From NCBI GenBank assembly GCA_009841255.1, contig VXMD01000053.1, positions 1-40,876 of the forward strand: a DNA stretch of 40,876 nucleotides. Reading direction: 5' to 3'. The notes below the pieces were generated by a model that was given only the letters and a program-made list of their open reading frames with translations, had not been told where the DNA came from and made no database searches. The position numbers and the translations under genes were made by a program. Position 1 is the first letter of the stretch, and each line of letters starts with the position of its first letter. Positions 17,103 to 25,206 of this stretch are shown in pieces. This DNA comes from Candidatus Poribacteria bacterium. GTDB taxonomy: Bacteria; Poribacteria; WGA-4E; WGA-3G.

Positions 17103-18304
17103 TATGGGACATCGGCTGTGATAAAGACGGCATTTAGGACCTCCCGTTCTCGCTGTCCTGACGGTTTGTTGATGACAGCATTGTTAACGACAAAGGTGCT
17201 GGAAGAACCGCCATCAAGATTAATCGCTTCGGTTGCGCCGAGGTCAATGAGAATACTGGCGAGTTCGTAGAGGGTCAATCCAGTGCTATACTTCGGTTGC
17301 CGCCCGTCTGCAACGACTAAAAAGAGTGTGTCGGCATTGTATCCAAGCGCAGTGCGCGGTTCATGGCTTAGATTCAACACCGAAGCGCGTTTGCCGGGAG
17401 TATGCCGCTTTTCAGCGTGATGCATCTCCGCGAGTGTCTCATTTATCTTACCGTTCCTAAGGAGTCGGAGCCGTCCGCCAATCGCATGTTGAACGCGATT
17501 CCATTCAGGCGGCGATAAGGTAAGGGTAAGCGTGCCACTTGCGCCAGTATCGAACTCGGAAATACTTGGATCTTTTAACCGTGTGCTCATCCAGAGAACT
17601 GCTCCATGCGTGGGAATTGGACTGTTCCCATCGCGTGAGATCCGTTTCACACGATAGGGATGTGCGTAATTTGGGGTCAAAGGGAGTGGGAGGCCGTCGA
17701 TGATCACCTCATTGCCTCGGCGGCGATTAGTATGGGTCGATTCGCCGAGTCGTGGTGTATAGAGTGTTACCTGACATCCATCAAGCCGTCGTTGATTAAC
17801 ACATCCAACGGATAGTGTGTGGTCACCTATTTGCACGCTTGCTTTCATCTCAACGGGTGTGCTCAGGAACTCGCCAGATTCGGTCACACCGAAGCACGCC
17901 TCGGTATCTGTGGGTTGCGTGATGAGTTCACCGTCTTGGACATGCAGGCTTTCTAATACGCCACCGTAGCCACGCATATCACCGAGTACGCCGAATCCTC
18001 CATTCACTGCGACAAGGACACGGCGATCGCCGCGTTGGGTGCGTCGATTCGCCATAGAACGCACGGTTTCCTTACCCAGGACTTGGGCGTTCGCGAGTGC
18101 CACCTCAAAATGTAGCGTCGGTTCTTGTCGGGACATCTCAGCGACATAAAGGACGCACGTTTCGAGATCCCAGTCGTAACGGTAGAGATGAAGCCCTTGT
18201 GCCAAATCTGAAAACAGCGTTTTTTTCTCGCCACCGGCGTGTGCAATAGCGGTAAGCGTTATCAATAGAAACAGTAAACAGGCGATAGCACGGAATTTAC
18301 GCAT
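17102..18304 (-). CDS. Phosphodiester glycosidase family (NAGPA) exported protein
   Basis: The start is placed at ATG 18304, which overlaps the end of folB by 8 bases; an upstream in-frame start at 18334 lies inside folB. The 400-residue product has a signal peptide (residues 1-23, ending AIAHA). The C-terminal half matches the NAGPA/DUF2233 fold: VLVAVNGGFGVLG, PRTALGYNADTLFLVVADGR, SILIDLGATEAINLDGGSSSTFVV. Human NAGPA removes GlcNAc from phosphodiesters; bacterial members act on exopolysaccharide or wall phosphodiesters. A periplasmic or extracellular hydrolase is the inference. Confidence 0.82.
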   Translation of the reverse strand: MRKFRAIACLLFLLITLTAIAHAGGEKKTLFSDLAQGLHLYRYDWDLETCVLYVAEMSRQEPTLHFEVALANAQVLGKETVRSMANRRTQRGDRRVLVAVNGGFGVLGDMRGYGGVLESLHVQDGELITQPTDTEACFGVTESGEFLSTPVEMKASVQIGDHTLSVGCVNQRRLDGCQVTLYTPRLGESTHTNRRRGNEVIIDGLPLPLTPNYAHPYRVKRISRDGNSPIPTHGAVLWMSTRLKDPSISEFDTGASGTLTLTLSPPEWNRVQHAIGGRLRLLRNGKINETLAEMHHAEKRHTPGKRASVLNLSHEPRTALGYNADTLFLVVADGRQPKYSTGLTLYELASILIDLGATEAINLDGGSSSTFVVNNAVINKPSGQREREVLNAVFITADVP

Positions 18305-18656
18305 TACGAAAAATCTCGACAGCAAAATAATCAATGGGTTGTTCTATGGGGGGATGCAGCTTCTTGACGATGAGATGGATCTCATCTACAGCGAATTGTT
18401 CTAAAATGACTGTGGCGATCCTCTCAGCGAGTGCTTCGATGAGTTGAAACGACTGCTGGGTGCCAATCTCAACGATACGTGTGACGACTTCAGCGTAATC
18501 AATGGTATCGGCGAGTGCGTCTGTCTTGCCGGGGTTCGCAAGCGTACTACACCCCAAGGTTGCATCAATCTCATAATGGCCACCGATGTGGCGTTCCGCT
18601 TCGGGAACGCCGTGGTGACCATGAAATCGAATCCCTTTGAGGATAATTTTATCCAT
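18297..18656 (-). CDS. folB: Dihydroneopterin aldolase
   Basis: A 119-residue protein with family features in order: DKIILKGIRFHGHHGVPEAER, the DTIDYAEVV segment with the conserved tyrosine Y54, LIEALAERIA with glutamate at 74, and IVKKLHPPIE with the catalytic lysine at 98 or 99. It converts 7,8-dihydroneopterin to 6-hydroxymethyldihydropterin in folate synthesis, cytosolic, octameric. It sits two bases after the stop of the lipoprotein gene and overlaps the glycosidase start, so the three genes form one transcript. No other folate gene is close. Confidence 0.88.
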   Translation of the reverse strand: MDKIILKGIRFHGHHGVPEAERHIGGHYEIDATLGCSTLANPGKTDALADTIDYAEVVTRIVEIGTQQSFQLIEALAERIATVILEQFAVDEIHLIVKKLHPPIEQPIDYFAVEIFRNA

Positions 18657-18658
18657 GA

Positions 18659-19276
18659 CTATTCTACGGGAATCTCTCCAAAAGTATGGGCAGGTTCGAT
18701 GAGGTATTTCACCTGTTTTCCGAACCGTCCATCGGTGTAATCAATTGCGCGAATTTTCCAGTCCTGACCATCCTTTTTCAGGGCAGAAATCAAGTCGCCT
18801 TTCTGATTCCCCCAAGTATACGCGCCTCGTAAGACGGCTTCTTTCCCTCTGCTATCGATAGCGATATAGGTGATGTCAACCTGCATTTTTCCGCCGCGGA
18901 GCCGGAATATTCCGTCCCATGCTTTGCTGACAGCCTTTCCGCCTTCGTTTTTTTCAAAGGTCCCCGCCCAGAACGTCCAAGCGGTAAAAATATCTTTGCT
19001 CTCACCGGGTAGCCATACGTCCGTTAGGGCGTCAACATCTTGGTCGCCGTGAGCAACAGCGTATTCGGCATAAAGGTCCCGAATCGCTTGCTCCTCAACA
19101 GCAAAGTCAATATCTCTTCCAACAACCACATCGGGTTGCGTTGATTCGGAGGATGTTGTCGTCGGCTGGGTCTGCTTATCGGGTGCTTCTGTTTCATCAA
19201 CGGTGTCGCCGCCACAAGCCATTAGTCCAGCAGCAAGCAAAACGCAGATGAAATAATAAATAGCTTTCGGTTTCAT
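18659..19276 (-). CDS. Lipoprotein with SnoaL/NTF2-like domain
   Basis: A 205-residue protein. The N-terminus has a lipobox, L18-M-A-C21, after a hydrophobic stretch, then a Thr/Ser/Gln-rich linker. Residues 58-190 resemble a SnoaL-like fold (AIRDLYAEYAVAHGDQDVDALTDVW, LRGGKMQVDITYIAID, KKDGQDWKIRAIDYTDG). It should be anchored to a membrane facing the periplasm. SnoaL-like domains are either small enzymes or ligand-binding folds; no catalytic residues can be assigned. The start has AAAGGAG. It heads the folB transcript. Confidence 0.75.
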   Translation of the reverse strand: MKPKAIYYFICVLLAAGLMACGGDTVDETEAPDKQTQPTTTSSESTQPDVVVGRDIDFAVEEQAIRDLYAEYAVAHGDQDVDALTDVWLPGESKDIFTAWTFWAGTFEKNEGGKAVSKAWDGIFRLRGGKMQVDITYIAIDSRGKEAVLRGAYTWGNQKGDLISALKKDGQDWKIRAIDYTDGRFGKQVKYLIEPAHTFGEIPVE

Positions 19277-19389
19277 ACTGCCTTCTCTCCTTTGTTGAAG
19301 GTGATAGGTAAATCACGTTCACACACTTTGTTTTATTTTACCCTATCACACGATAAAAATCAACACAATTTTAATAGCGACCATCAATC

Positions 19390-19412
19390 AGTCATCAGCA
19401 ATCAGTATTAAG
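19390..19412 (+). repeat. Degenerate heptamer repeat
   Basis: AGTCATC-AGCAATC-AGTATTAAG is a worn relative of the AGTTRTC arrays seen at 4433, 7941, 8039 and 29060. It lies in the 256-bp gap between the lipoprotein gene and moaD. Confidence 0.35.
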
Positions 19413-19445
19413 ACTCAAAGATGGCCAGAAGAGCTTGTTTAAAGA

Positions 19446-19475
19446 TTGCTTTAGTAACCGATTTTGTGCTATACT
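19446..19475 (+). promoter_or_regulatory. Promoter of moaD-moaE
   Basis: TTGCTT (19446-19451), an 18-base spacer ending TGC, and TATACT (19470-19475), an extended -10 promoter 58 bases before moaD. No molybdenum-cofactor riboswitch is evident in the short leader. Confidence 0.55.
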
Positions 19476-19532
19476 TTATCGATAGAGTTTATGTGCTGTT
19501 AACCTCTAAAACCTTGTCGAAAAGGAATTCCT

Positions 19533-19787
19533 ATGAACGTCACAGTCAAATACTTTGCTGTATGCCACGAAATGTTAGATAGATCTGAGGAAGAGATGGA
19601 ACTTCCGGACGGTGCTACGATAAAAACGATATTAGAACGTCTTGAGGAAGAATGGCCCGAAATTGCTGAGTTTTACGAAGTGATGCAGATGTCCGTCAAT
19701 TGGGAATATGCTACGGAACATACGGAACTCGCTGAAGGGGACGAGATCGCCCTAATTCCACCAGTGACCGGAGGCTGCAATGTTTAA
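19533..19787 (+). CDS. moaD: Molybdopterin synthase small subunit, MoaD
   Basis: An 84-residue ubiquitin-fold protein with the family pattern VKYFAVCHEMLDRSEE, LPDGATIKTIL and EIALIPPVTGG. The reactive Gly-Gly is G80-G81, but the frame continues for C82-N83-V84 before TAA. MoaD normally ends at Gly-Gly because that carboxylate is adenylated and thiocarboxylated. The three extra codons come from TGC where TGA would be expected, and they overlap the moaE start. Either the tail is trimmed, or the base is a mutation or sequencing error. The start has an AAAAGGAA site. The protein supplies sulfur to MoaE. Confidence 0.88.
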   Translation: MNVTVKYFAVCHEMLDRSEEEMELPDGATIKTILERLEEEWPEIAEFYEVMQMSVNWEYATEHTELAEGDEIALIPPVTGGCNV

Positions 19788-20241
19788 GATAACTACAGAA
19801 GTTATCACAGGCGAGGAAGTACGTGAAGCAGTCGAAGGTCCAGATGCCGGTGCGGTCGTGCTATTCTTGGGTACAGTTCGGAACAACACCGACGGTAGAC
19901 CGGTAAAATATCTCGAATACGAAGCGTACCCACCTATGGCGGAGAAGAAAATGGCGGAAATCGCGCAAGAGATCTCTGACAAGTGGGATCTCGATCGTGT
20001 CGCAATGGTTCACCGCGTCGGGAAATTGGAAATCGGTGAGGTCAGCGTAGCAGTTGCCGTTGCGTCTCCGCATCGCAAAGACGGATTTGAAGCGTGCCGA
20101 TACGCGATGGATCGCCTCAAACAGATCGTGCCTATCTGGAAGCGCGAAGTCTGGGCAGATGGTGAAGCGGAATGGGTGAAACCGGATGCTGTTTTTTTCG
20201 ACGCACCTAAGCCGCACAAAACCGCTTCACAAATTGACTAA
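19780..20241 (+). CDS. moaE: Molybdopterin synthase large subunit, MoaE
   Basis: A 153-residue protein with LEYEAYPPMAEKKM, HRVGKLEIGEVSVAVAVASPHR and the active-site lysines K114 (DRLK) and K121 (PIWKRE), seven residues apart as in E. coli K119/K126. It converts precursor Z to molybdopterin using MoaD thiocarboxylate. The ATG overlaps the last eight bases of moaD, so translation is coupled. Its product is needed by the molybdoenzyme at 8.3-12.1 kb. The 3' end overlaps the convergent argE-like gene by 35 bases. Confidence 0.95.
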   Translation: MFKITTEVITGEEVREAVEGPDAGAVVLFLGTVRNNTDGRPVKYLEYEAYPPMAEKKMAEIAQEISDKWDLDRVAMVHRVGKLEIGEVSVAVAVASPHRKDGFEACRYAMDRLKQIVPIWKREVWADGEAEWVKPDAVFFDAPKPHKTASQID

Positions 20242-21334
20242 AAATTGAAATCCCTTGCGGGAACTGGTCCAACGCCATCCATTCATCCACCGTATGCGCC
20301 TGCAAAATACTGCCGGGTCCGATAATGACAGTCTCCATGTGTTGCGCGAAGACGGCGGCATCCGTACCATAGGCAACAGTTCGCGGTTCAGTCTCACCGG
20401 TTATTTCGAGTGCGGCTTGGACTATCTCCGCATCGGGTGGTGTGCGTACCGGAGGGGCATTAATATACAGATCAAATATTAACCCATGCTTTTCTGCTGA
20501 ATGGCGTGCGCGGTCTATCCATACCTGTGCATTATCTCCAGGCATTGGCCGGTAGTTGATACAACACACGCTTAACGGCGAAGTAATATTCCCTGGACAC
20601 TCGCCGTCGCTGATAGTGATATTCCAATCCGTAAAAGCTGGTGTGAATTCATCATTGAAATATCGAGTATTGGTTGTCAATTCGTGATAAATATCGCGCA
20701 TTTCTGCGAGAAAAGGAATTAACTTTAGATTGGCGTTATCCCCTTCGCCTGTACTGCTGTGTGCTGCCCGACCGTGGGCTGTGGCAGTAAAGCGAACAGT
20801 CCCTTTGTGGGCATATACCGCATGGAGTTCTGTCGGTTCACCGATGATTCCGTATTGCGGAAAACCGTACTTTTCATTAAACATCTGCGACTTTTCAGCA
20901 ACTGCAATTGCCCCGAGGTATCCGACCTCTTCATCGGCGGTAATTACGACATAGAGCGGTGCCTTCAAATCTGATGCTGTATAGTGTGACGCGACCTCAA
21001 TCATACACGCGACACTGCCCTTCATGTCGCAACTGCCTCTGCCGTACATCTTCTCATCGACGATCCGTGCCTCAAACGGATCCATCGACCAACCGACAGC
21101 AGGCACAACATCTATATGTCCAAGCAGTGCCAGCCCGCGTTCCCCGTTCATGGGTCCTTTACGACCAATGAGATTTACCTTCGGCACACCCGCTCGATCT
21201 TTGTATTCAACCCGTTCAACTTCACAATCAATGGATTCCAGCACCTCGGTGAGGAAATCCATGACCTCAACATTGCTGAGCGGACTTACTGTATTATACC
21301 CAATGAGGGTTCTGGTCAATTCTTTTGCATCCAT
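20207..21334 (-). CDS. argE: M20 peptidase, acetylornithine deacetylase type
   Basis: A 375-residue M20 metallohydrolase. Metal ligands and catalytic residues: H73 and D75 (GHIDVVP), D103 (YGRGSCDMKG), E135-E136 (TADEEVGYLG), E165 (GEPTELH) and a late His in ILQAHTVDEW. The overall order and the DMKG motif favour ArgE over DapE, and this would release acetate from N-acetylornithine in arginine synthesis. Related M20 enzymes with other amide substrates cannot be excluded. The start has a weak ribosome site. It converges with moaE. Confidence 0.85.
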   Translation of the reverse strand: MDAKELTRTLIGYNTVSPLSNVEVMDFLTEVLESIDCEVERVEYKDRAGVPKVNLIGRKGPMNGERGLALLGHIDVVPAVGWSMDPFEARIVDEKMYGRGSCDMKGSVACMIEVASHYTASDLKAPLYVVITADEEVGYLGAIAVAEKSQMFNEKYGFPQYGIIGEPTELHAVYAHKGTVRFTATAHGRAAHSSTGEGDNANLKLIPFLAEMRDIYHELTTNTRYFNDEFTPAFTDWNITISDGECPGNITSPLSVCCINYRPMPGDNAQVWIDRARHSAEKHGLIFDLYINAPPVRTPPDAEIVQAALEITGETEPRTVAYGTDAAVFAQHMETVIIGPGSILQAHTVDEWMALDQFPQGISIFSQFVKRFCAA

Positions 21335-21399
21335 AGTTATTAATTCTATAAAAAGTGGTGCAGTTTGTCAATGAATTTTTTAGTGAAGCGCGTTACGAT

Positions 21400-22137
21400 T
21401 TAAAGTTGGTATTCATAAGCGGCGGCGGCAACGGCTACAATTGCGGCAGTTTCTGTGCGGAGAATGTTCTGTCCAAGTGTCACAAGTGTACATCCACTTT
21501 TAATAGCACTGGTGACCTCCTGATCGGAAAATCCGCCTTCCGGTCCGACAAAGAGGGCGATAGAAGCCGGACGTGGTGTCTCTCGCAGAACCGTTTGGAT
21601 ATGCTGGACCTGCGATTCCTGATCACGATGTGGACTGAGGAGGAGACAAAGCGAAAACCTATCGAGTTGTGCAAGAGAGGCATCAAACGCCTGTGCATTG
21701 CATAATTCAGGCAGCCAGGCGCGTTCAGATTGCTTCGTAGCAGAGATAAGGACACGGTGCCAACGTGCATATCGGTTTTGAGTCGGTTTCTGCAAGGCAT
21801 ATTCTGAATGCAACGGTACAATCTGTGTGATGCCGAGTTCTGTCGTTTTTTGGAGAATTAACTCCATCTTATCGTTTTTGGGGAGTCCTTGAAAGAGCGT
21901 GATTTCCGGTGGGACAGGCGGGAAAAACGCATGACTGCGAATTAGGGCTTCGCTTGACAGTCGATCATCGTGTGTTTCGAGAATTTGTGCGATATACACA
22001 TTCCCGCTTCCATCAATAATTCGGACAGTCTCACCGGGTTTTGTCCGAAGGACATTGCGCAAATGATGCTGCTCCGGACCCGTAATTGTAGCGATATTAT
22101 TGCAAATATGAGAAGGGGAAACATAGAAAGTATGCAA
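21400..22137 (-). CDS. rsmE: 16S rRNA (uracil-1498-N3)-methyltransferase
   Basis: A 245-residue SPOUT-family enzyme. The start is TTG at 22137; its AAGGA site is part of the repeat leader at 22138-22225. PUA-like N-terminal part with GPEQHHLRNVLR, then SPOUT motifs ATKQSERAWLPE, FVGPEGGFSDQE and LGQNILRTETA, which form the knotted SAM site. It methylates U1498 of 16S rRNA. It is followed by argE-like 65 bases later. Confidence 0.93.
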   Translation of the reverse strand: MHTFYVSPSHICNNIATITGPEQHHLRNVLRTKPGETVRIIDGSGNVYIAQILETHDDRLSSEALIRSHAFFPPVPPEITLFQGLPKNDKMELILQKTTELGITQIVPLHSEYALQKPTQNRYARWHRVLISATKQSERAWLPELCNAQAFDASLAQLDRFSLCLLLSPHRDQESQVQHIQTVLRETPRPASIALFVGPEGGFSDQEVTSAIKSGCTLVTLGQNILRTETAAIVAVAAAAYEYQL

Positions 22138-22225
22138 TTTTTTTAAACGTTCCTTGCGGTTCGGTGAGATGCGTTGGTATCATCAAGTCGCTTTCCGTTG
22201 AGCCGTCCCGGCGCGTTGCTTGGGA
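22138..22225 (-). repeat. Repeat leader D, supplies the rsmE ribosome site
   Basis: Minus strand: GTAGTCCCAAGCAACGCG..., then CACCGAACCGCAAGGAACGTTTAAAAAA directly before the TTG of rsmE. It shares the CGAACCGCAAGGAA-TTAAAA end with repeats at 23902, 24978 and 30248. Confidence 0.6.
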
Positions 22226-22900
22226 CTACACACTTGCGTCATAGATTGCGGGAGTGCGCAATTTTTGAATAATCGTCTCCGGTTGCTGACTGCGGAAGAT
22301 AGCCGTCCCTGCAACGAGAATCGTTGCGCCTCGATGAATTGTGAGGGGCGCGATTTCTGTAGTTACACCCCCATCAACAGAGATGTCAAGAGGCTGCGTC
22401 ATTTCCTGAACCTTTTGATGTAATGTTGCTATTTTGTCGAGTGTATTTCGCTGAAAGGGCTGACCGCCGAACCCGGGTTCAACACTCATTGGCAGGACTA
22501 AGTCAATGTCCGAAAGGTAAGGTATAGCCATAGAGACAGGTGTCTTCGGACACAGTGCTAACCCCGGTTTAAGTCCGTGTGCTTTGATCGCTGAAATTAC
22601 TTCGTCCGGTTTATCAGCACTTTCGATATGAAAGGTAATCAGATCTGCGCCTGCCGCTGCCAGCGCATCAATATAACGAAGAGGGTGCGTTACCATAATG
22701 TGGACATCAAAAGGAACATCGGTAATCTCGCGAACGGCAGCAATAAAGGGTGGACTGATAGCGAAATTTGGCACAAACTCACCGTCCATCACATCAAAGT
22801 GGAGCATGTCCGCGCCAGCCGTGACGATCCGTTTAACCTCTTCGCCAAGACGGCTGAAATCTGCGGCGAGTAATGAAGGCGCAATTTTAGGAATAGAAAT
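22226..22900 (-). CDS. rpe: Ribulose-phosphate 3-epimerase, ATT start
   Basis: The first ATG (22807) would remove the conserved beginning KIAPSLLAADFSRLGEE, which is present and in frame upstream. No ATG, GTG or TTG lies there before the stop at 22926. The codon at 22900 is ATT, 7 bases after AAAGGGG, giving 224 residues, the normal length. Metal and catalytic residues: H34 and D36 (LHFDVMDG, with D39), the HIMVTHP segment, SVEPGFGGQPF and VDGGV. It interconverts ribulose- and xylulose-5-phosphate. It starts 23 bases after the PASTA gene stop. Confidence 0.88.
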   Translation of the reverse strand: MSIPKIAPSLLAADFSRLGEEVKRIVTAGADMLHFDVMDGEFVPNFAISPPFIAAVREITDVPFDVHIMVTHPLRYIDALAAAGADLITFHIESADKPDEVISAIKAHGLKPGLALCPKTPVSMAIPYLSDIDLVLPMSVEPGFGGQPFQRNTLDKIATLHQKVQEMTQPLDISVDGGVTTEIAPLTIHRGATILVAGTAIFRSQQPETIIQKLRTPAIYDASV

Positions 22901-22923
22901 GTGTAGTCCCCTTTCGTTGAGTT

Positions 22924-23901
22924 CTATCTATAAATCACTTCAGGTAATTTTTCACCATTTTCGTAGACGATCACCCGTACTTTTCCAAAAACGCGGACCC
23001 CTTTTTGTTCCAAATCAATCACTGTACCCGGGGCATAGCGTTGATCCACCTCAATACGTTCACTGTAGTCATCAATTATAACAATTCTGACGTGCCGTGA
23101 AAGTTTTCCTTCCTCACTCACCGTATGCGTGAAAGTTAAGGGTCTGCTGATGTTTTCAGTAACGCCCTGTACACCACTGATTTCGAGTAGGATACGGTCT
23201 CCGGTTCTCACCATCGTGCCGCCTACAGGTTCGTGAGTGATAATTGCACCTTGAGGGATCTTAGGGTGTGAACTATATTCAGTCTCAATCTTTAGTCCGA
23301 CTGATTCCAGTACAGCAACCACATTGGCAGCAAGCTGACCTTGGAAATTCGGAAGTTGTACCACTTGCGCTCTCGGTCCGCGACTCACTAACAGATTTAT
23401 GGGGTTGCCGCGACGTTGACCTCCGCCTTCTGGGGGTGTTTGTGCGATGACAGTATCCTGTAGATAATCTTCGGAATAGACGAAGGCAACCCGATTTGGA
23501 CGAAAACCCGCAGTTGCGAGCGATTCAAAAGCTGCATCCCGCGATTTCCCGATGACGGAAGGAACAGGGACTAACTCAGCTCCGATGCTAACTGTGATTT
23601 CAACGGGTTGATACGATTTTATTCTAAAGTTCGCCTCTGGATTCTGTGAAACGATTTCACCCTTGGGCGCATCGCTACTCGCCTCTTGAATGGTTTTTGC
23701 GGGCTGTAGCCCTGCATCCCCAAGAATCCGCACGGCCTCATAGTAGTTTTGACCGATAATGTTGGGAACAAGCACCTCCTCGGTTCTGACCCAACTCGGA
23801 ATAACGACGAAAATGGCCAAGGCTCCAATTATACCGAATACAACTAAGAGATAAAGGAAAGCCTTGAATGACGCAAATAGCGTATTATTCAAACGATTCA
23901 T
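22924..23901 (-). CDS. Membrane-anchored PASTA-domain protein
   Basis: A 325-residue protein with a short cytoplasmic tail, one membrane helix (13-34) and three PASTA units on the outside: VLVPNIIGQNYYEAVRILGDAGL (near 43), VPVPSVIGKSRDAAFESLATAGF (near 111) and VQLPNFQGQLAANVVAVLESVGL (near 181). No kinase domain is joined, unlike PknB. PASTA units bind peptidoglycan or muropeptides, so a wall-sensing or division role is inferred. About 75 C-terminal residues after the third unit are not recognised. The start is ATG with an AAGGA site given by the repeat leader B. It lies between fmt and rpe, where Firmicute-type clusters carry the PASTA kinase. Confidence 0.85.
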   Translation of the reverse strand: MNRLNNTLFASFKAFLYLLVVFGIIGALAIFVVIPSWVRTEEVLVPNIIGQNYYEAVRILGDAGLQPAKTIQEASSDAPKGEIVSQNPEANFRIKSYQPVEITVSIGAELVPVPSVIGKSRDAAFESLATAGFRPNRVAFVYSEDYLQDTVIAQTPPEGGGQRRGNPINLLVSRGPRAQVVQLPNFQGQLAANVVAVLESVGLKIETEYSSHPKIPQGAIITHEPVGGTMVRTGDRILLEISGVQGVTENISRPLTFTHTVSEEGKLSRHVRIVIIDDYSERIEVDQRYAPGTVIDLEQKGVRVFGKVRVIVYENGEKLPEVIYR

Positions 23902-24003
23902 TTTTTAATGATTCCTTGCGGTTCGGTCAAGTTTTTTGTGCGTTGGACGTTTCTTTGCGTATATCCACCTGCGCCTGCTTCGCAGTGAGAATGCAGGCTA
24001 CGG
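23902..24003 (-). repeat. Repeat leader B, supplies the PASTA-gene ribosome site
   Basis: Minus strand: CCGTAGCCTGCATTC...GCAGGCGCAGG..., ending CTTGACCGAACCGCAAGGAATCATTAAAAA directly before ATG. Same family as repeats at 22138, 24978 and 30248. Confidence 0.65.
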
Positions 24004-24038
24004 GTCTGGTAGAAAGTTGTGAAGGATCGCGCGAGCAT

Positions 24039-24977
24039 CTAAGAAGTAAAAAACTCGCCTGTTTGCAACTGGTAACCGTTAATAAAATCGCGTGCTTTCA
24101 TAGATTTTTTGGTTGCGGGTTGGATTTCTAACAATTGGAGCGTCCCTTCCGCTGTGGCAACGAGTAGCGTTTGCCCTTTGGTTATTTCAAGGGTTCCGGG
24201 TTGTCCATCAAGTTTCTGTGGCAGCGGTTGACAACGGACAATTTTCAGTCGCAATTTCTCTCGGAAGAACGTATAAGCACCGGGCCAGATTGCTGTGCCT
24301 CTGACTAAATTGTGAATCGTGATCGCGGGCTGATTCCAATCGATTTGCCCGATGTCCTTGGTCAGCCGCGGTGCGTGCGTTGCTTTCGCGTTGTTCTGTG
24401 GAACTGCCGCTGGCGGTCCCCCATCCGGCATATTCGACAGACATTGGATAAGCTGATTCGCACCGAGCTGCGCCAACCGTTCCGTCAATGTGAAAGCAGT
24501 ATCCTCATCTCGGATCGGGACTCGATCTGCTGAGACAATATCGCCTGTATCCTCACCCGCATCCAGTAACATAAGCGTCACACCTGTCTCAGTTTCACCA
24601 TTAATGAGTGCCCACTGAATTGGAGCGGCACCTCGGTACTTTGGAAGAAGAGAGGGATGCAAATTGAGAGTGCCACAGGACGGAATATCTAAAACAGTCT
24701 GGGGTAGAATCTGACCAAAAGCAGCAACGACAACTACATCTGGTGCGAGACCTTTAAGAGTTCGCACAACATCGGGCTTTCTCACCTTCTCAGGCTGATA
24801 GACCGGTATTGTGTGTTCTGTCGCAACGACTTTGACAGGTGATGGGCTGAGCCGTTTCCCGCGCCCGCTCGGTCGGTCGGGTTGTGTGACGACACCGATG
24901 AGTTCCAATTTGTGAGTGATGAGCGCTGTGAGTGCTGGAACAGCAAACTCACTGGTCCCCATAAACAGAATACGCAC
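24039..24977 (-). CDS. fmt: Methionyl-tRNA formyltransferase
   Basis: The start is GTG at 24977, giving MRILFMGTSEFAVPAL, the usual beginning; a longer frame to 25004 runs into the repeat. The product has 312 residues. The formyl-transfer residues N105, H107 and D143 are in NLHPSLLPKYRGAAPIQW and GEDTGDI, matching E. coli N108, H110 and D146. The C-terminal OB-like domain (IHNLVRGTAIWPGAYTF) is present. It formylates initiator Met-tRNA. The ribosome site AAGGA is the terminal motif of the MITE-like element next to it. No def gene is adjacent. Confidence 0.95.
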   Translation of the reverse strand: MRILFMGTSEFAVPALTALITHKLELIGVVTQPDRPSGRGKRLSPSPVKVVATEHTIPVYQPEKVRKPDVVRTLKGLAPDVVVVAAFGQILPQTVLDIPSCGTLNLHPSLLPKYRGAAPIQWALINGETETGVTLMLLDAGEDTGDIVSADRVPIRDEDTAFTLTERLAQLGANQLIQCLSNMPDGGPPAAVPQNNAKATHAPRLTKDIGQIDWNQPAITIHNLVRGTAIWPGAYTFFREKLRLKIVRCQPLPQKLDGQPGTLEITKGQTLLVATAEGTLQLLEIQPATKKSMKARDFINGYQLQTGEFFTS

Positions 24978-25206
24978 TTTTAATCTTTCCTTGCGGAGAA
25001 ACAATCGCAGTTTGGGCTTTAACGTGCCTTTCTCAAACCCGCCTGCGCCGTTGTTGCAGGCTACAAGTTCCGTATTTTGACTACGCTACGCGTTATCGGA
25101 TAAAACAAGTTTTAAACCTGTTAGCACGTAATGGAATGGAGTGCGGATTTAAGAAACACGCCATCGCCTAAATGACTGTTATTTCCCCGCAAGGTATCAT
25201 TAAAAA
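24978..25206. mobile_element. 229-bp MITE-like element with terminal inverted repeats
   Basis: The left end TTTTAATCTTTCCTTGCGG (24978-24996) and the right end CCGCAAGGTATCATTAAAAA (25187-25206) match in inverted orientation at 16 of 19 positions. The interior contains GTAGCCTGCAAC and GGCGCAGGCGGG, shared with the repeats at 23902 and 30248, and has no protein. The left end abuts the fmt start codon and gives its Shine-Dalgarno. The right end overlaps the stop codon of the orphan gene at 25200. Confidence 0.6.

Noticed and set aside
19277-19532. Molybdenum-cofactor riboswitch ahead of moaD
   Set aside because: The leader after the promoter is under 60 bases and shows none of the conserved hairpins.
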